A stretch of 55,097 bases of DNA from JASLCR01 sp964407405. GTDB taxonomy: Bacteria; Patescibacteriota; Saccharimonadia; Saccharimonadales; Saccharimonadaceae. Of this stretch, positions 34,067 to 41,898 are shown piece by piece. The notes under the pieces are model-generated. The model made no database searches. It saw nothing but the letters and a program-made list of their open reading frames with translations, and was not told the origin of the DNA. The stretch is from the NCBI GenBank assembly GCA_964407405.1, contig CAYOVH010000005.1, positions 1 through 55,097 of the forward strand, read 5' to 3'. A program made the position numbers and the translations under genes. The stretch's first letter is position 1, and every line of letters begins with the position of its first letter.

Positions 34067-34636
34067 ATGATCGCACACGTTTCTGGAGTGGTAGCCGAAA
34101 AATTTGCCGGGAGCATCATCATCGATGTCGCTGGCATCGGCTATGAGATTGCGGTGCCGCTTGGCGATTTTGAGAATGTCACGCTGGGTGAGGAAGTAAA
34201 GTTTTATACGCATCATCATGTGCGCGAGCAGGCCGAGGAGCTGTTTGGCTTTTCAAGCTTGGCTGCCAAGAAATTATTTGAACTCCTCATCACCGTGCAG
34301 GGCGTGGGGCCAAAAGCAGCGCTGGCAATATTGAGCTTGGGCACTGCGGAACAAGTTCGCAATGCCATCGCAAATAGCGATAGCACATATGTTACCAAAG
34401 CTTCTGGTGTCGGTAAAAAAACCGCCGAGCGCGTGGTCGTCGATCTAGCGGACAAAGTCGGTCTGCCAACACGCTACGAGAAAGCAGCCGTGCAGACCGA
34501 ACTGAACACAAATGATGAAGCGCTTGAGGCGCTCATGGCGCTCGGCTACACACTGGCCGACGGTATGAAAGCGCTTGAAGGCATCGATCCGAAATTACCG
34601 ACGGCAAAACGTGTGACGGAGGCCTTGAAGCAATGA
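34067..34636 (+). CDS. ruvA: Holliday junction branch migration protein RuvA
   Basis: RuvA binds Holliday junctions and loads the RuvB motor. The 189-residue product begins MIAHVSGVVAEKFAGS, aligning with RuvA N-termini; I chose the ATG at 34067 since TATAAT (34054-34059) is 7 nt upstream, whereas the ATG at 34061 is too close to it. The domain I beta barrel is followed by helix-hairpin-helix elements (LLITVQGVGPKAALAIL, ASGVGKKTAERVVVDL) and domain III (DEALEALMALGYTLADG). Its stop overlaps the next gene by ATGA. Confidence 0.95.
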   Translation: MIAHVSGVVAEKFAGSIIIDVAGIGYEIAVPLGDFENVTLGEEVKFYTHHHVREQAEELFGFSSLAAKKLFELLITVQGVGPKAALAILSLGTAEQVRNAIANSDSTYVTKASGVGKKTAERVVVDLADKVGLPTRYEKAAVQTELNTNDEALEALMALGYTLADGMKALEGIDPKLPTAKRVTEALKQ

Positions 34637-34962
34637 GTACGAGAGTAAAGCTTGCGACATTTGTCCCAATTGAAGATGCCGATATGTTGCGTCAGGTGCT
34701 TGGTGATTCGGGTGCAGGTACCATAGGCGAATATAGCTACTGTAGCTTTTCGGTTGTTGGCAAGGGTCGCTTTCTTCCGTCGGCGAGCGCGAAGCCACAT
34801 ATTGGCACTATCGGTGCTCTTGAAGCTGTTGATGAAGAGCGTATCGAAATTGTCTGTGAGCGAAAAGATGCAAAGAGAATCATTGAGATTATGAAGCAAA
34901 ATCATCCCTACGAGGAGGTTGCTTTTGATATTTATCCACTCCTTGATGAGGATGAACTCTGA
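34633..34962 (+). CDS. COG3323/YqfO-like small protein between ruvA and ruvB
   Basis: A 109-residue protein with the fold expected of the small domain found in NIF3/YqfO proteins: VKLATFVPIEDADMLRQVL at the start, GEYSYCSFSVVGKGRFLP in the middle and a KQNHPYEEVAFDIYPLL end. PYEEVA is typical of the COG3323 family, which has a PII/CutA-like ferredoxin fold. Its role is not known. It overlaps ruvA by four bases and ruvB by one, so it is made together with the branch-migration proteins; this position is unusual and could point to a link with recombination or with metal or nucleotide sensing, but that is speculation. Confidence 0.78.
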   Translation: MSTRVKLATFVPIEDADMLRQVLGDSGAGTIGEYSYCSFSVVGKGRFLPSASAKPHIGTIGALEAVDEERIEIVCERKDAKRIIEIMKQNHPYEEVAFDIYPLLDEDEL

Positions 34963-35960
34963 TGACAATTCAACGAATTACTGATACGGTCGCTCATGAT
35001 GAAGACAGTGAAGAGCAAGTCATTGAAGTAACACTACGTCCGCAGAACTTCGATGAGTATATCGGCCAGGAACGGTTGAAAAAGAATCTCAAACTTGCGA
35101 TCGAGGCGGCAAAAAAACGTAGTGAGCCGATTGATCACGTGCTACTCTATGGCCCACCAGGGCTCGGAAAGACGACAATGGCGAGCGTGATTGCCAATGA
35201 AATGGGTGCAGGACTTCGTGTCACGGCTGGTCCGGCAATTGAGCGGGCCGGTGATCTGGCGAGTATTCTGACAAATCTTGCTGATGGTGACATCCTCTTT
35301 ATCGATGAAATTCATCGTCTTTCACGGGCGGTCGAAGAGGTACTCTATAGCGCCATGGAAGATTTCAAGCTCGACATCGTCATCGGCAAAGGTCCGGCGG
35401 CACGCAGCGTGCGGCTCGATCTGCCAAAGTTTACGGTCATTGGTGCAACGACACGGACGGGAAGTTTGGCGGCGCCGCTGCGTGATCGATTTGGGCATAT
35501 TCACCGTCTGGAATTTTACACACCAGAAGAGATTGAGCAGATTATCTCTCGAGCTGCAAAGATACTCGACTCACACATCAAGCCGGAATCTGCCAAGCTC
35601 CTCTCTACTCGCGCTCGCCTGACCCCACGTATTGCCAATCGCTTGCTCAAACGAGTACGTGATTATGCTGATGTCAATGGTGACGGTATTATCGATACGG
35701 TCATGACAACCTACGCGCTTGATATGATGGAGATTGATGAGCTTGGGCTTGATCCGGCTGATCGTAACATGCTCTTACTAATACTCGACAATTATGGCGA
35801 TCGGGCAGTGGGACTCAGTACGATCTCTGCGCTGACGGGTGATGAGACGAGCACGATCGAAGAATACTATGAGCCATACCTCATGCAGATTGGCTTCATT
35901 GAGCGGACGCCGCGAGGACGAGTGGTAACGCAAAAAGCAAAAAAACATCTCGGGAGATAA
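34962..35960 (+). CDS. ruvB: Holliday junction branch migration ATPase RuvB
   Basis: Hexameric AAA+ motor that pumps DNA through RuvA-bound junctions. The 332-residue product has LRPQNFDEYIGQ, Walker A GPPGLGKT at 64-71, Walker B LFIDEIHRLSRAVEE around 110, sensor segment IGATTRTG and the C-terminal winged helix with EPYLMQIGFIERTPRGR. All key residues are seen. It is the third gene of the ruvA-COG3323-ruvB unit, overlapping by one base. Confidence 0.97.
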   Translation: MTIQRITDTVAHDEDSEEQVIEVTLRPQNFDEYIGQERLKKNLKLAIEAAKKRSEPIDHVLLYGPPGLGKTTMASVIANEMGAGLRVTAGPAIERAGDLASILTNLADGDILFIDEIHRLSRAVEEVLYSAMEDFKLDIVIGKGPAARSVRLDLPKFTVIGATTRTGSLAAPLRDRFGHIHRLEFYTPEEIEQIISRAAKILDSHIKPESAKLLSTRARLTPRIANRLLKRVRDYADVNGDGIIDTVMTTYALDMMEIDELGLDPADRNMLLLILDNYGDRAVGLSTISALTGDETSTIEEYYEPYLMQIGFIERTPRGRVVTQKAKKHLGR

Positions 35961-35982
35961 TCCCTAGTGTATAATTAACGTT

Positions 35983-36774
35983 ATGAATCCGCAATTTGAA
36001 GAGCGGGATCCACATGCGCCAGTTGGCTATGATCCTGAAGGCCGTCCACTCTATGCAGCACCTCAGATGTCACCAGAGCCTGCTGTTGTTCAAAATCCTC
36101 AGCCTTCACCTCCTCAGCCTGAGCAAGTAGAGACAATCCCGGATACGATGCCGCGCGTTGTCCATCTTGTTCGCAATCCGTCTCCCGAAAAAGTCGTGAT
36201 CCCTGAAGAGGTTAAAAGGAAGCACGATGAGAGCGTGCTTCGATATCCTGGTGTCAATCTGAGCGAGGCCGAATATGTCATCCGTGACGTCAAGCGTCAT
36301 CCAATCGGAATCATTGGTCCAATTATGGGCGGAGGAGTCACGGTATTGTTGCTTGCCATTGTTCTTGCTATCTATCCTGTCGATCCAGGCAAATACAATT
36401 TGCCTGGGTTTGGTCTTGCTGCGCTTGTATTTGGTTCAGTGATGATCCTGATCGGGCTTGGCGTATTGATGTTGGTGTGGGTATATCTGCAAAATCGATT
36501 CTACCTGACAAATGAAAGCGTCATCCAAAACATACAGGAAAGTCTTTTCTCTAGAAGGGAACAAACTATCAATCTGGCTAATATCGAAGATGCGAGCTAC
36601 TCAAAGCATGGTATTTTTCAGACATTTTTTGACTACGGGATGATTCGTCTAAGTACGGAAGGCGAGGAGACGACCTATCGTATGACGTACGTATCTCATC
36701 CAAAGCAAGAGATTGATGCGCTGACCAATGCGGTTGAAGCATTCAAAAACGGTCGACCAGTCGAAGACGACTAA
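35983..36774 (+). CDS. Membrane protein with bacterial PH domain
   Basis: A 263-residue protein. The first 100 residues are rich in Pro, Glu and Gln and probably disordered and cytoplasmic. Two hydrophobic helices follow (about 113-135 and 143-165), and then a bPH2/DUF304-type pleckstrin-homology-like domain beginning NRFYLTNESVIQNIQ with NLANIEDASYSKHGIF and a final GEETTYRMTYVSHP. Such proteins often sit at the membrane and bind other proteins or wall components. TATAAT at 35970-35975 ends 7 nt before the ATG. Its last four bases overlap the convergent prepilin-like gene. Confidence 0.8.
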   Translation: MNPQFEERDPHAPVGYDPEGRPLYAAPQMSPEPAVVQNPQPSPPQPEQVETIPDTMPRVVHLVRNPSPEKVVIPEEVKRKHDESVLRYPGVNLSEAEYVIRDVKRHPIGIIGPIMGGGVTVLLLAIVLAIYPVDPGKYNLPGFGLAALVFGSVMILIGLGVLMLVWVYLQNRFYLTNESVIQNIQESLFSRREQTINLANIEDASYSKHGIFQTFFDYGMIRLSTEGEETTYRMTYVSHPKQEIDALTNAVEAFKNGRPVEDD

Positions 36775-37166
36775 TCTTGACCGTGCCGACTTGTCTTTAT
36801 GAAGTCAGATTCGTTCTCCATTGCTGCGCGAAGCGTATAGCCTTCGCACTGATCACCGGTGCAGCCAGTAGGATCATAATGATAGTCTGAGCCGGCTTTT
36901 CCAAGTGCGACGCTGCCCGGGTCTTTAAATAGGCCTTTGTCCATAGCGGTCAGATTGTCTGGTCCGATTGTTCTTGGATAGTAGTGATTTTTGGCATAAA
37001 AAACGTCTTCAAGATTGTAGTACATTGCATTGATAGCGCCACGCCGATGATCATCACGGGAAACCGACTGGATATGGTTTTTCTGATGCCAAAAAACGAT
37101 ACCAACGATAGCCAGCACAACGAGTACGACGACGAGTTCGATAATAGTAAAACCACGTTGTTTCAT
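36771..37166 (-). CDS. Prepilin-like protein
   Basis: A 131-residue class III prepilin-like protein. The leader MKQRG is followed by FTIIELVVVLVVLAIVG, with Glu at mature position 5, then a short, charged globular part with cysteines in GCTGDQC. It differs from the AYNGIQ-type pilins in the window, being shorter and using IIELVVVL, so it may be a minor pilin or pseudopilin that primes or caps the fibre. TATACT lies 7 nt before the ATG on the minus strand. It is divergent from recA and overlaps the PH-domain gene by 4 bp at its end. Confidence 0.85.
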   Translation of the reverse strand: MKQRGFTIIELVVVLVVLAIVGIVFWHQKNHIQSVSRDDHRRGAINAMYYNLEDVFYAKNHYYPRTIGPDNLTAMDKGLFKDPGSVALGKAGSDYHYDPTGCTGDQCEGYTLRAAMENESDFIKTSRHGQD

Positions 37167-37271
37167 TGAGATAAGTATATCAAACTCCTCAGAATAAGAC
37201 TATTGAGCCTTCGGCAAGTTCTTTCGATCGTCTTCTAGTGGTATAATAGAGGTATAAGAAGTGAGGAAAAT
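37167..37271 (+). promoter_or_regulatory. recA promoter and short leader
   Basis: TATAAT at 37242-37247 predicts a transcription start near 37254, giving a leader of about 18 nt. A GTGAGGA sequence at 37261-37267 is a Shine-Dalgarno site for the ATG at 37272. No LexA-type SOS box (GAAC-N4-GTTC or CTGT-N8-ACAG) was seen in the gap, so damage control by LexA is not supported. The minus-strand TATACT of the prepilin-like gene lies at the other end. Confidence 0.6.
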
Positions 37272-38309
37272 ATGGCGAAAAAGGCAGAAAAACCAGCTGT
37301 TTCGAGTGTAAAACCGGACAATGAAGGAAAGCTCAAGGCGTTAGGTCTCGCAATGGACCAAATCACCAAGCAATTTGGTGATGGTTCGATCATGAAGCTA
37401 GGTGAGCAGCAAAAAGTAAATGTGGAGTTGATCCCATCCGGCGCACTCAGTCTCGATCTTGCACTCGGTGGTGGTTACCCAAAGGGTCGTATTATTGAGA
37501 TTTATGGCCCTGAGTCAAGTGGTAAGACGACACTGACGCTTCATGCTATTGCTGAAATTCAAAAACAGGGTGGTACGGCAGCATTTATTGACGCCGAGCA
37601 TGCACTTGATCCAGCCTACGCTAAGAAACTTGGTGTCGATACTGATAATCTCCTAGTCTCTCAGCCGGATAATGGTGAGCAGGCGCTCGAAATCGCTGAG
37701 ACATTGGTGCGCTCAAATGCAGTTGATCTGATCGTGGTCGACTCGGTGGCGGCGCTTGTGCCACAGGCAGAAATCGATGGTGACATGGGCGATAGTCATA
37801 TGGGCCTTCAGGCTCGTTTGATGAGCCAAGCACTCCGTAAGCTAACAGGTATTATCAATAAGTCTAAAGCAACAGTTATCTTTATCAATCAGATCCGCAT
37901 GAAGATTGGCGTGATGTTTGGTAATCCGGAGACAACAACTGGTGGTAACGCATTGAAATTCTATGCATCGCAGCGCATCGATATTCGCCGTATCGGTCAG
38001 CTGAAAGTCGGTGATGACATCATCGGTAACCGCACGAAAGTAAAGATCGTCAAAAATAAAATAGCACCGCCATTTAGGATTGCCGAGTTTGATATTATGT
38101 ACAATCAAGGTATTTCGAAAACTGGCGATGTTCTCGACCTTGCTGCCGAACACGGTATTGTTGGCAAATCAGGTGCATGGTACGACTATAAAGATGAGAA
38201 GATTGGCCAAGGTCGTGAAGCTGTAAAGACATATCTGAAGGAAAATCCAAAAGTTCTCGATGAGATCGAGGAAGCTGTAAAGAAAAAGGTTGCCGAAGAA
38301 GAGGCATAG
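37272..38309 (+). CDS. recA: Recombinase RecA
   Basis: RecA forms filaments on single-stranded DNA and drives strand exchange, in repair and in transformation. The 345-residue product has Walker A GPESSGKT at 79-86, the DAEHALD segment, Walker B LIVVDSVAALVP, and the L2/family signature with INQIRMKIGVMFGNPETTTGG, written here as NQIRMKIGVMFGNPETT. The C-terminal tail is short and acidic (KKKVAEEEA). It heads a tight unit with a mazG-like gene (2 nt gap), a GNAT gene and recX. Confidence 0.98.
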   Translation: MAKKAEKPAVSSVKPDNEGKLKALGLAMDQITKQFGDGSIMKLGEQQKVNVELIPSGALSLDLALGGGYPKGRIIEIYGPESSGKTTLTLHAIAEIQKQGGTAAFIDAEHALDPAYAKKLGVDTDNLLVSQPDNGEQALEIAETLVRSNAVDLIVVDSVAALVPQAEIDGDMGDSHMGLQARLMSQALRKLTGIINKSKATVIFINQIRMKIGVMFGNPETTTGGNALKFYASQRIDIRRIGQLKVGDDIIGNRTKVKIVKNKIAPPFRIAEFDIMYNQGISKTGDVLDLAAEHGIVGKSGAWYDYKDEKIGQGREAVKTYLKENPKVLDEIEEAVKKKVAEEEA

Positions 38310-38311
38310 CC

Positions 38312-38635
38312 ATGTCAGAAGATGACTTGTTACAGGCTAATACACTCGAGAGGCTACAGAAGTACGTAAAGAAAACAGGCATCGAGCGAGGTTTTTCTGA
38401 CGAAACAGCCCAGGATTCGTTTATGTTGCTCGTTGAGGAGCTTGGTGAAGTAGCGAAGGCAATGCGTCCACTTCATGGCATAAAAACGGCAAATGATTCG
38501 CAGCGTCTAGAGCTTTCTCACGAAGTCGCAGATGTCCAACTACTCCTCCTGAGCCTCTGCAATAAACTCGATATCAACTTATGGGACGCGGTTGTAGAAA
38601 AAGAGGCGAAGAATCGCAAGCGAGTCTGGGTATAG
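38312..38635 (+). CDS. MazG-like nucleotide pyrophosphohydrolase
   Basis: A 107-residue all-helical protein of the MazG/iMazG class. The metal-binding signature EExxE is present as LLVEELGEVAKAM (near residues 39-51), with a second acidic site in LSHEVADVQLLLL (ExxD). These enzymes hydrolyse NTPs or dNTPs to monophosphates and keep damaged nucleotides out of DNA. It follows recA by 2 nt, a sensible place for a repair-linked housecleaning enzyme. Substrate is not known. Confidence 0.85.
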   Translation: MSEDDLLQANTLERLQKYVKKTGIERGFSDETAQDSFMLLVEELGEVAKAMRPLHGIKTANDSQRLELSHEVADVQLLLLSLCNKLDINLWDAVVEKEAKNRKRVWV

Positions 38636-38637
38636 TA

Positions 38638-39174
38638 TTGAAAAACACTGATATCTCAGTCCATGCATTATCAGAGCCTGAGGCTAGGCAACACAGCAGC
38701 CGTTTAGTAGAGCTAGCAAACCTTATTCCAAAGGTTGGGTATTCGGCTGATGGTCTACTGCAAGATAGAAGGTCAGATGGTCGCGAGATGAAGAATAGGT
38801 GGCACCACACCTACGTGCTAACCGAAAATGATGAAATAGTTGGGATGATAATAGGGTATGAGAGAGCGGCCGAGGAAAACGACCAGTATCCGACGCTATC
38901 ACTTTATATGAGTGAACTAGCAGTTGATTCAGAAAAACGCAAACAAGGATATGCTACGATGCTCATCAAGAGATATCTTACCGATGCGGCTCGAGCAGGG
39001 ATTGAAAACTATACGTTGCAGACCAATGCAGCGGAATGGAATGAGCCAGTACGAAAGTTTTATGAACGTTTTGGGTTTCGGGTTGATGGTACAAAAACCT
39101 ATCAGAATAGAACTGATGTGATCATGCGGGCGTCAAAGCAAGTGATTGAACGAGCGTTGAATGAAAATCACTGA
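38638..39174 (+). CDS. GNAT family N-acetyltransferase
   Basis: A 178-residue acetyltransferase. The GNAT core is visible as LYMSELAVDSEKRKQGYATMLI (shown as ELAVDSEKRKQGYATML), the acetyl-CoA pyrophosphate loop being RKQGYA, followed by LQTNAAEWNEPVRKFYERFGFR at the end of motif B. I placed the start at a TTG at 38638, two bases after the mazG stop; the in-frame ATG at 38581 lies inside mazG and gives an implausible N-terminus. Substrate unknown. Its last 14 bases overlap recX. Confidence 0.78.
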   Translation: MKNTDISVHALSEPEARQHSSRLVELANLIPKVGYSADGLLQDRRSDGREMKNRWHHTYVLTENDEIVGMIIGYERAAEENDQYPTLSLYMSELAVDSEKRKQGYATMLIKRYLTDAARAGIENYTLQTNAAEWNEPVRKFYERFGFRVDGTKTYQNRTDVIMRASKQVIERALNENH

Positions 39175-39814
39175 TATCTTTCAAGCAGTCAAAAATCCCA
39201 ACAGGGTAAACGTTTCAGTTGATGGAAAATATCGATTTTCACTCGATATTTTTCAGGTCGGTGAACTTGGAATAAAAGTCGGCAAGGAATATTCGGAAGA
39301 AGAACTTACAGAGCTAGAGACTGAAAGTCAGTTTGGCAAGCTCTACGGACGTGCGCTCGAATACACGATGCTGCGGCCACATTCGAAAAGGGAAGTGAAG
39401 GATTATTTGTGGCGGAAAACACGCGCAACAAAATATAAAAGCCATAAGGGCGAGATAAAAGAACGAACAGGGGTGAGTCAAGAAATTGCCGATAGAGTAT
39501 TCGCACGGCTGGTCGAAAAGAACTACCTGGATGATGAAAGATTTGCTAGATGGTGGGTCGAAAACAGGAATCAGACCAAAGGGACAAGTAGACGCAAGCT
39601 TCAAGCTGAGCTTCGCGTCAAAGGTGTCGAGGCGGATATTATCGAGCGTGTTCTGCAAGAGTCTACCCGAAATGATCAAGACGAACTACAGAAGATGATT
39701 GCCAAAAAACATGCTCGTTACAACGACGAGCAAAAACTGATAGCTTATTTGGTGCGCCAAGGCTTTAGTTATGATGATATCAAACGGGCGCTTAGCGCGG
39801 TCCCTGATCGATAG
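39161..39814 (+). CDS. recX: Regulatory protein RecX
   Basis: RecX binds RecA filaments and limits their growth. The 217-residue product has the N-terminal extension common in Gram-positive RecX and the three-helix tandem repeats: ALEYTMLRPHSKREVKDYL, ARLVEKNYLDDERFARWWVE, and YLVRQGFSYDDIKRAL. Its position in the recA transcript supports the assignment. It starts inside the GNAT gene and its end overlaps the convergent PRC-barrel gene by 23 bp. Confidence 0.92.
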   Translation: MKITDIFQAVKNPNRVNVSVDGKYRFSLDIFQVGELGIKVGKEYSEEELTELETESQFGKLYGRALEYTMLRPHSKREVKDYLWRKTRATKYKSHKGEIKERTGVSQEIADRVFARLVEKNYLDDERFARWWVENRNQTKGTSRRKLQAELRVKGVEADIIERVLQESTRNDQDELQKMIAKKHARYNDEQKLIAYLVRQGFSYDDIKRALSAVPDR

Positions 39815-40373
39815 CTTCGGGCTGCGGTGTTGTGCCGCGGAATGGATTGGCATAAGCATGTGCAGTAGACTTGGCAGCGGCTGGCTCACGTTCGTCATTC
39901 TTGACGGTAATCTTGTCATCGCTTACCTCGACAACTTGCGTACGATCAATAAGGAGCTCGGTATCGGTCAAGCTTTTAAGTAGCGGTCGCTTGACATTTA
40001 GCTGCTTAACAAGGAAGCTATTTGGCTCGACTGAAAAACCGGTAACTTTGCCGAGTCGTCGGCCTTTCTCATCGACGACAGTTTTGTCATCTAGGGTGAA
40101 TTTGAACTCATATACTTCCTTGACTTTGATTACATCGTCAAGACCGACAAACTCATCGCTGCTATCAACGATAAGCCCCATATTGCTCAGCTCACGTACG
40201 TCAGGTAGGCAAAGAAAAGAGGGCCTAATGTCTAGGGCCGGGCCGTCAAGCTCGAAGGCAATAATTGTCAGATTTCTTGGGTCAATGACGAGAGAGGCAA
40301 CACGTGCAAGCTGTCCACCAGTCTGGAGGCTCATAACTGGAATATTGAGTAGCTGCTGAGCCGAGAGTAACAT
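39792..40373 (-). CDS. PRC-barrel domain protein
   Basis: A 193-residue soluble protein with two PRC-barrel-like repeats: LLNIPVMSLQTGGQLARVASLVID at the start (only LNIPVMSLQTGGQLARV quoted) and VVDEKGRRLGKVTGFSVEPN later. PRC barrels bind RNA-processing or photosynthetic partners and are often adaptors; here the role is unknown. The end is Pro/Ala-rich. It lies downstream of the pilus genes but has its own TATACT (plus-strand 40385-40380) 6 nt before the ATG, so it can be made separately. Confidence 0.82.
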   Translation of the reverse strand: MLLSAQQLLNIPVMSLQTGGQLARVASLVIDPRNLTIIAFELDGPALDIRPSFLCLPDVRELSNMGLIVDSSDEFVGLDDVIKVKEVYEFKFTLDDKTVVDEKGRRLGKVTGFSVEPNSFLVKQLNVKRPLLKSLTDTELLIDRTQVVEVSDDKITVKNDEREPAAAKSTAHAYANPFRGTTPQPEAIDQGPR

Positions 40374-40397
40374 ACCCTAAGTATAAACGTTTATGGC

Positions 40398-40694
40398 TTA
40401 CTCAACAAATGGATTTGTGCGCTCATTTGGAAAGGTCAGCGGAGCATTACTGTTTGAGTCAAGTCTTTTGAGGCGATCCATAGTTGGCTCGTCAAATGAA
40501 GAATCAACAATCTGGGCATCACCGGGACTCGTATCTGTTGCCTGATTGTTGATGACTACGACGATGATGAGTGCAAATGCAACCCAGATAGCTGCAAAGA
40601 CGATGAACAGGACAGTATTGTATCGTTTAAGGAATGTACTGGCTGTTTTGCCAACTTTTTGTATGTCCAGTGATAGTGTCGGGCCTTTTTTCAT
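40398..40694 (-). CDS. Small single-helix protein at the end of the pilus cluster
   Basis: A 98-residue protein with a cytoplasmic N-terminus, one membrane helix (about residues 28-51) and an external part rich in Asp, Ser and Pro ending NPFVE. It overlaps pilO by ATGA, so it belongs to the pilus operon. In position it matches PilP of Gram-negative systems, but it is much smaller, has no lipobox, and the ending could be a docking peptide. I do not recognise the family. Confidence 0.7.
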   Translation of the reverse strand: MKKGPTLSLDIQKVGKTASTFLKRYNTVLFIVFAAIWVAFALIIVVVINNQATDTSPGDAQIVDSSFDEPTMDRLKRLDSNSNAPLTFPNERTNPFVE

Positions 40695-41329
40695 CGTACG
40701 TAAACTCCGATCTCGAAGCTTTCCGTTGACACACTCGATGAGTTTGACGAATCTTTGACGAGAGAGACGCTGGTGATCTGCATTCTGGTTACATTTTGCT
40801 CGATTCGTGAAATAAATTCAAGAAGTTTACGATAACTAACTGGACTTTTAACCGTCACGGTGAAAGTATTTTCTTTTAGACCACTGATGCCACCGCCGGT
40901 TGCACTGCTTGATGGTGGTGTCTGCTGAGGAGTGCCCGATGGAGCAGGAGCGCCACCGCTCCCGCTGCCAGTTGTACCGGTTGATGAATTTTTGAATGTA
41001 TAGGATAGGACGGTAACACCACTTTTTGCTGCGAATGACGAAATCTCATCTAGCACATCATTTTGATAATTCTGGCTATCACCGACAACTTTCTTTGCCA
41101 GTTTGATGTCGTCCTCGTGATTCTTGAGGTATTGCTGTAGTTTTTTGAGACTATTAAGATTTTGTTCACTTGCAAGGACCTGGCTATTGAGTTGGCTTGT
41201 TTCTTGTGCATATGTATGAAGCTGCTTCTGTACGAAATAAAACACAACAGCACTTCCACAGAACATAACCATCAAGGCAAGAATAAGGGCGTATTGTAGT
41301 GTCTTGGCAGTTAGTTGGGTCTTTTTCAT
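40691..41329 (-). CDS. pilO: PilO-like type IV pilus assembly protein
   Basis: A 212-residue inner-membrane protein with one helix (about 13-35), a coiled coil (about 37-75) and a C-terminal ferredoxin-like domain with ENTFTVTVKSPVSYRKLLEFI. A Ser/Gly/Pro/Thr-rich linker (around 120-145) splits the coiled coil from the last part. This is the PilO architecture; it should pair with PilN to form the alignment platform that joins PilM and the motor to the pilus. Sequence identity of PilO proteins is low, so the call rests on layout and gene order. It overlaps its neighbours by ATGA on both sides. Confidence 0.8.
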   Translation of the reverse strand: MKKTQLTAKTLQYALILALMVMFCGSAVVFYFVQKQLHTYAQETSQLNSQVLASEQNLNSLKKLQQYLKNHEDDIKLAKKVVGDSQNYQNDVLDEISSFAAKSGVTVLSYTFKNSSTGTTGSGSGGAPAPSGTPQQTPPSSSATGGGISGLKENTFTVTVKSPVSYRKLLEFISRIEQNVTRMQITSVSLVKDSSNSSSVSTESFEIGVYVR

Positions 41330-41898
41330 TGCAAACTCGATTTATTTATAACTAAACTGAGGGTGATAGACACAGGGTAGCCATCTTTTGAACTTGAGGA
41401 GTCGTCAGAGCCGTTATTGATTTGATCAAAGCTAACGTTCGAAAATAGGTCAGGGCGGTCGCTAAAGCTTTTCTTGAGTGATTTGGCGGCATTGATACTT
41501 TTGGCATGTGCACCAAGGGTCATCGGCTGCCCAATTGTCGTGGAGTTCAGCGTGAGACTATCAAGCACGACGCCAGAAGGAACTGCGCGAGCGATCTTGA
41601 GAACGAGTGAAGAGTAGTTTGTACCCTGGTCGAGAATTTGCTTTGCAGTCGCGAGGTTATTGCGATATTCTTGTGCCTGCGTCTTTGTTGACTCGTAGGC
41701 TATTTCATCTGCGCTGTTTTGTTTCATGCGACTTTCGACCTGATCGTGAGTATATCGAAGCGTGATGTAGGCTCCTATAACAATGAATGCTAGCAAGACC
41801 ATACCCCCGCCCGTAATCGTAATAAAGCGTAGAAGGATAACGTTTAGCCGTCCAGCCCTGATCTCCGATTTTTTTTCGTCTGAGAGAAGATTGATCAT
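41326..41898 (-). CDS. pilN: PilN-like type IV pilus assembly protein
   Basis: A 190-residue protein beginning MINLLSDEKKSEIRAGR; the conserved NLL near the start is the PilM-binding motif of PilN. A membrane helix (about 28-50), a coiled coil and a ferredoxin-like domain follow. I chose the ATG at 41898, which overlaps the pilM stop by four bases; the longer in-frame version runs through pilM. It should bind PilM in the cytoplasm and PilO across the membrane. Confidence 0.88.
   Translation of the reverse strand: MINLLSDEKKSEIRAGRLNVILLRFITITGGGMVLLAFIVIGAYITLRYTHDQVESRMKQNSADEIAYESTKTQAQEYRNNLATAKQILDQGTNYSSLVLKIARAVPSGVVLDSLTLNSTTIGQPMTLGAHAKSINAAKSLKKSFSDRPDLFSNVSFDQINNGSDDSSSSKDGYPVSITLSLVINKSSLQ

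Noticed and set aside
37167..37271. An SOS (LexA) operator before recA
   Set aside because: Neither GAAC-N4-GTTC nor CTGT-N8-ACAG type sites occur in the gap.
38581..38637. ATG start of the GNAT gene inside mazG
   Set aside because: It would need 57 bases of overlap and adds a basic non-GNAT N-terminus; the TTG right after the mazG stop fits better.
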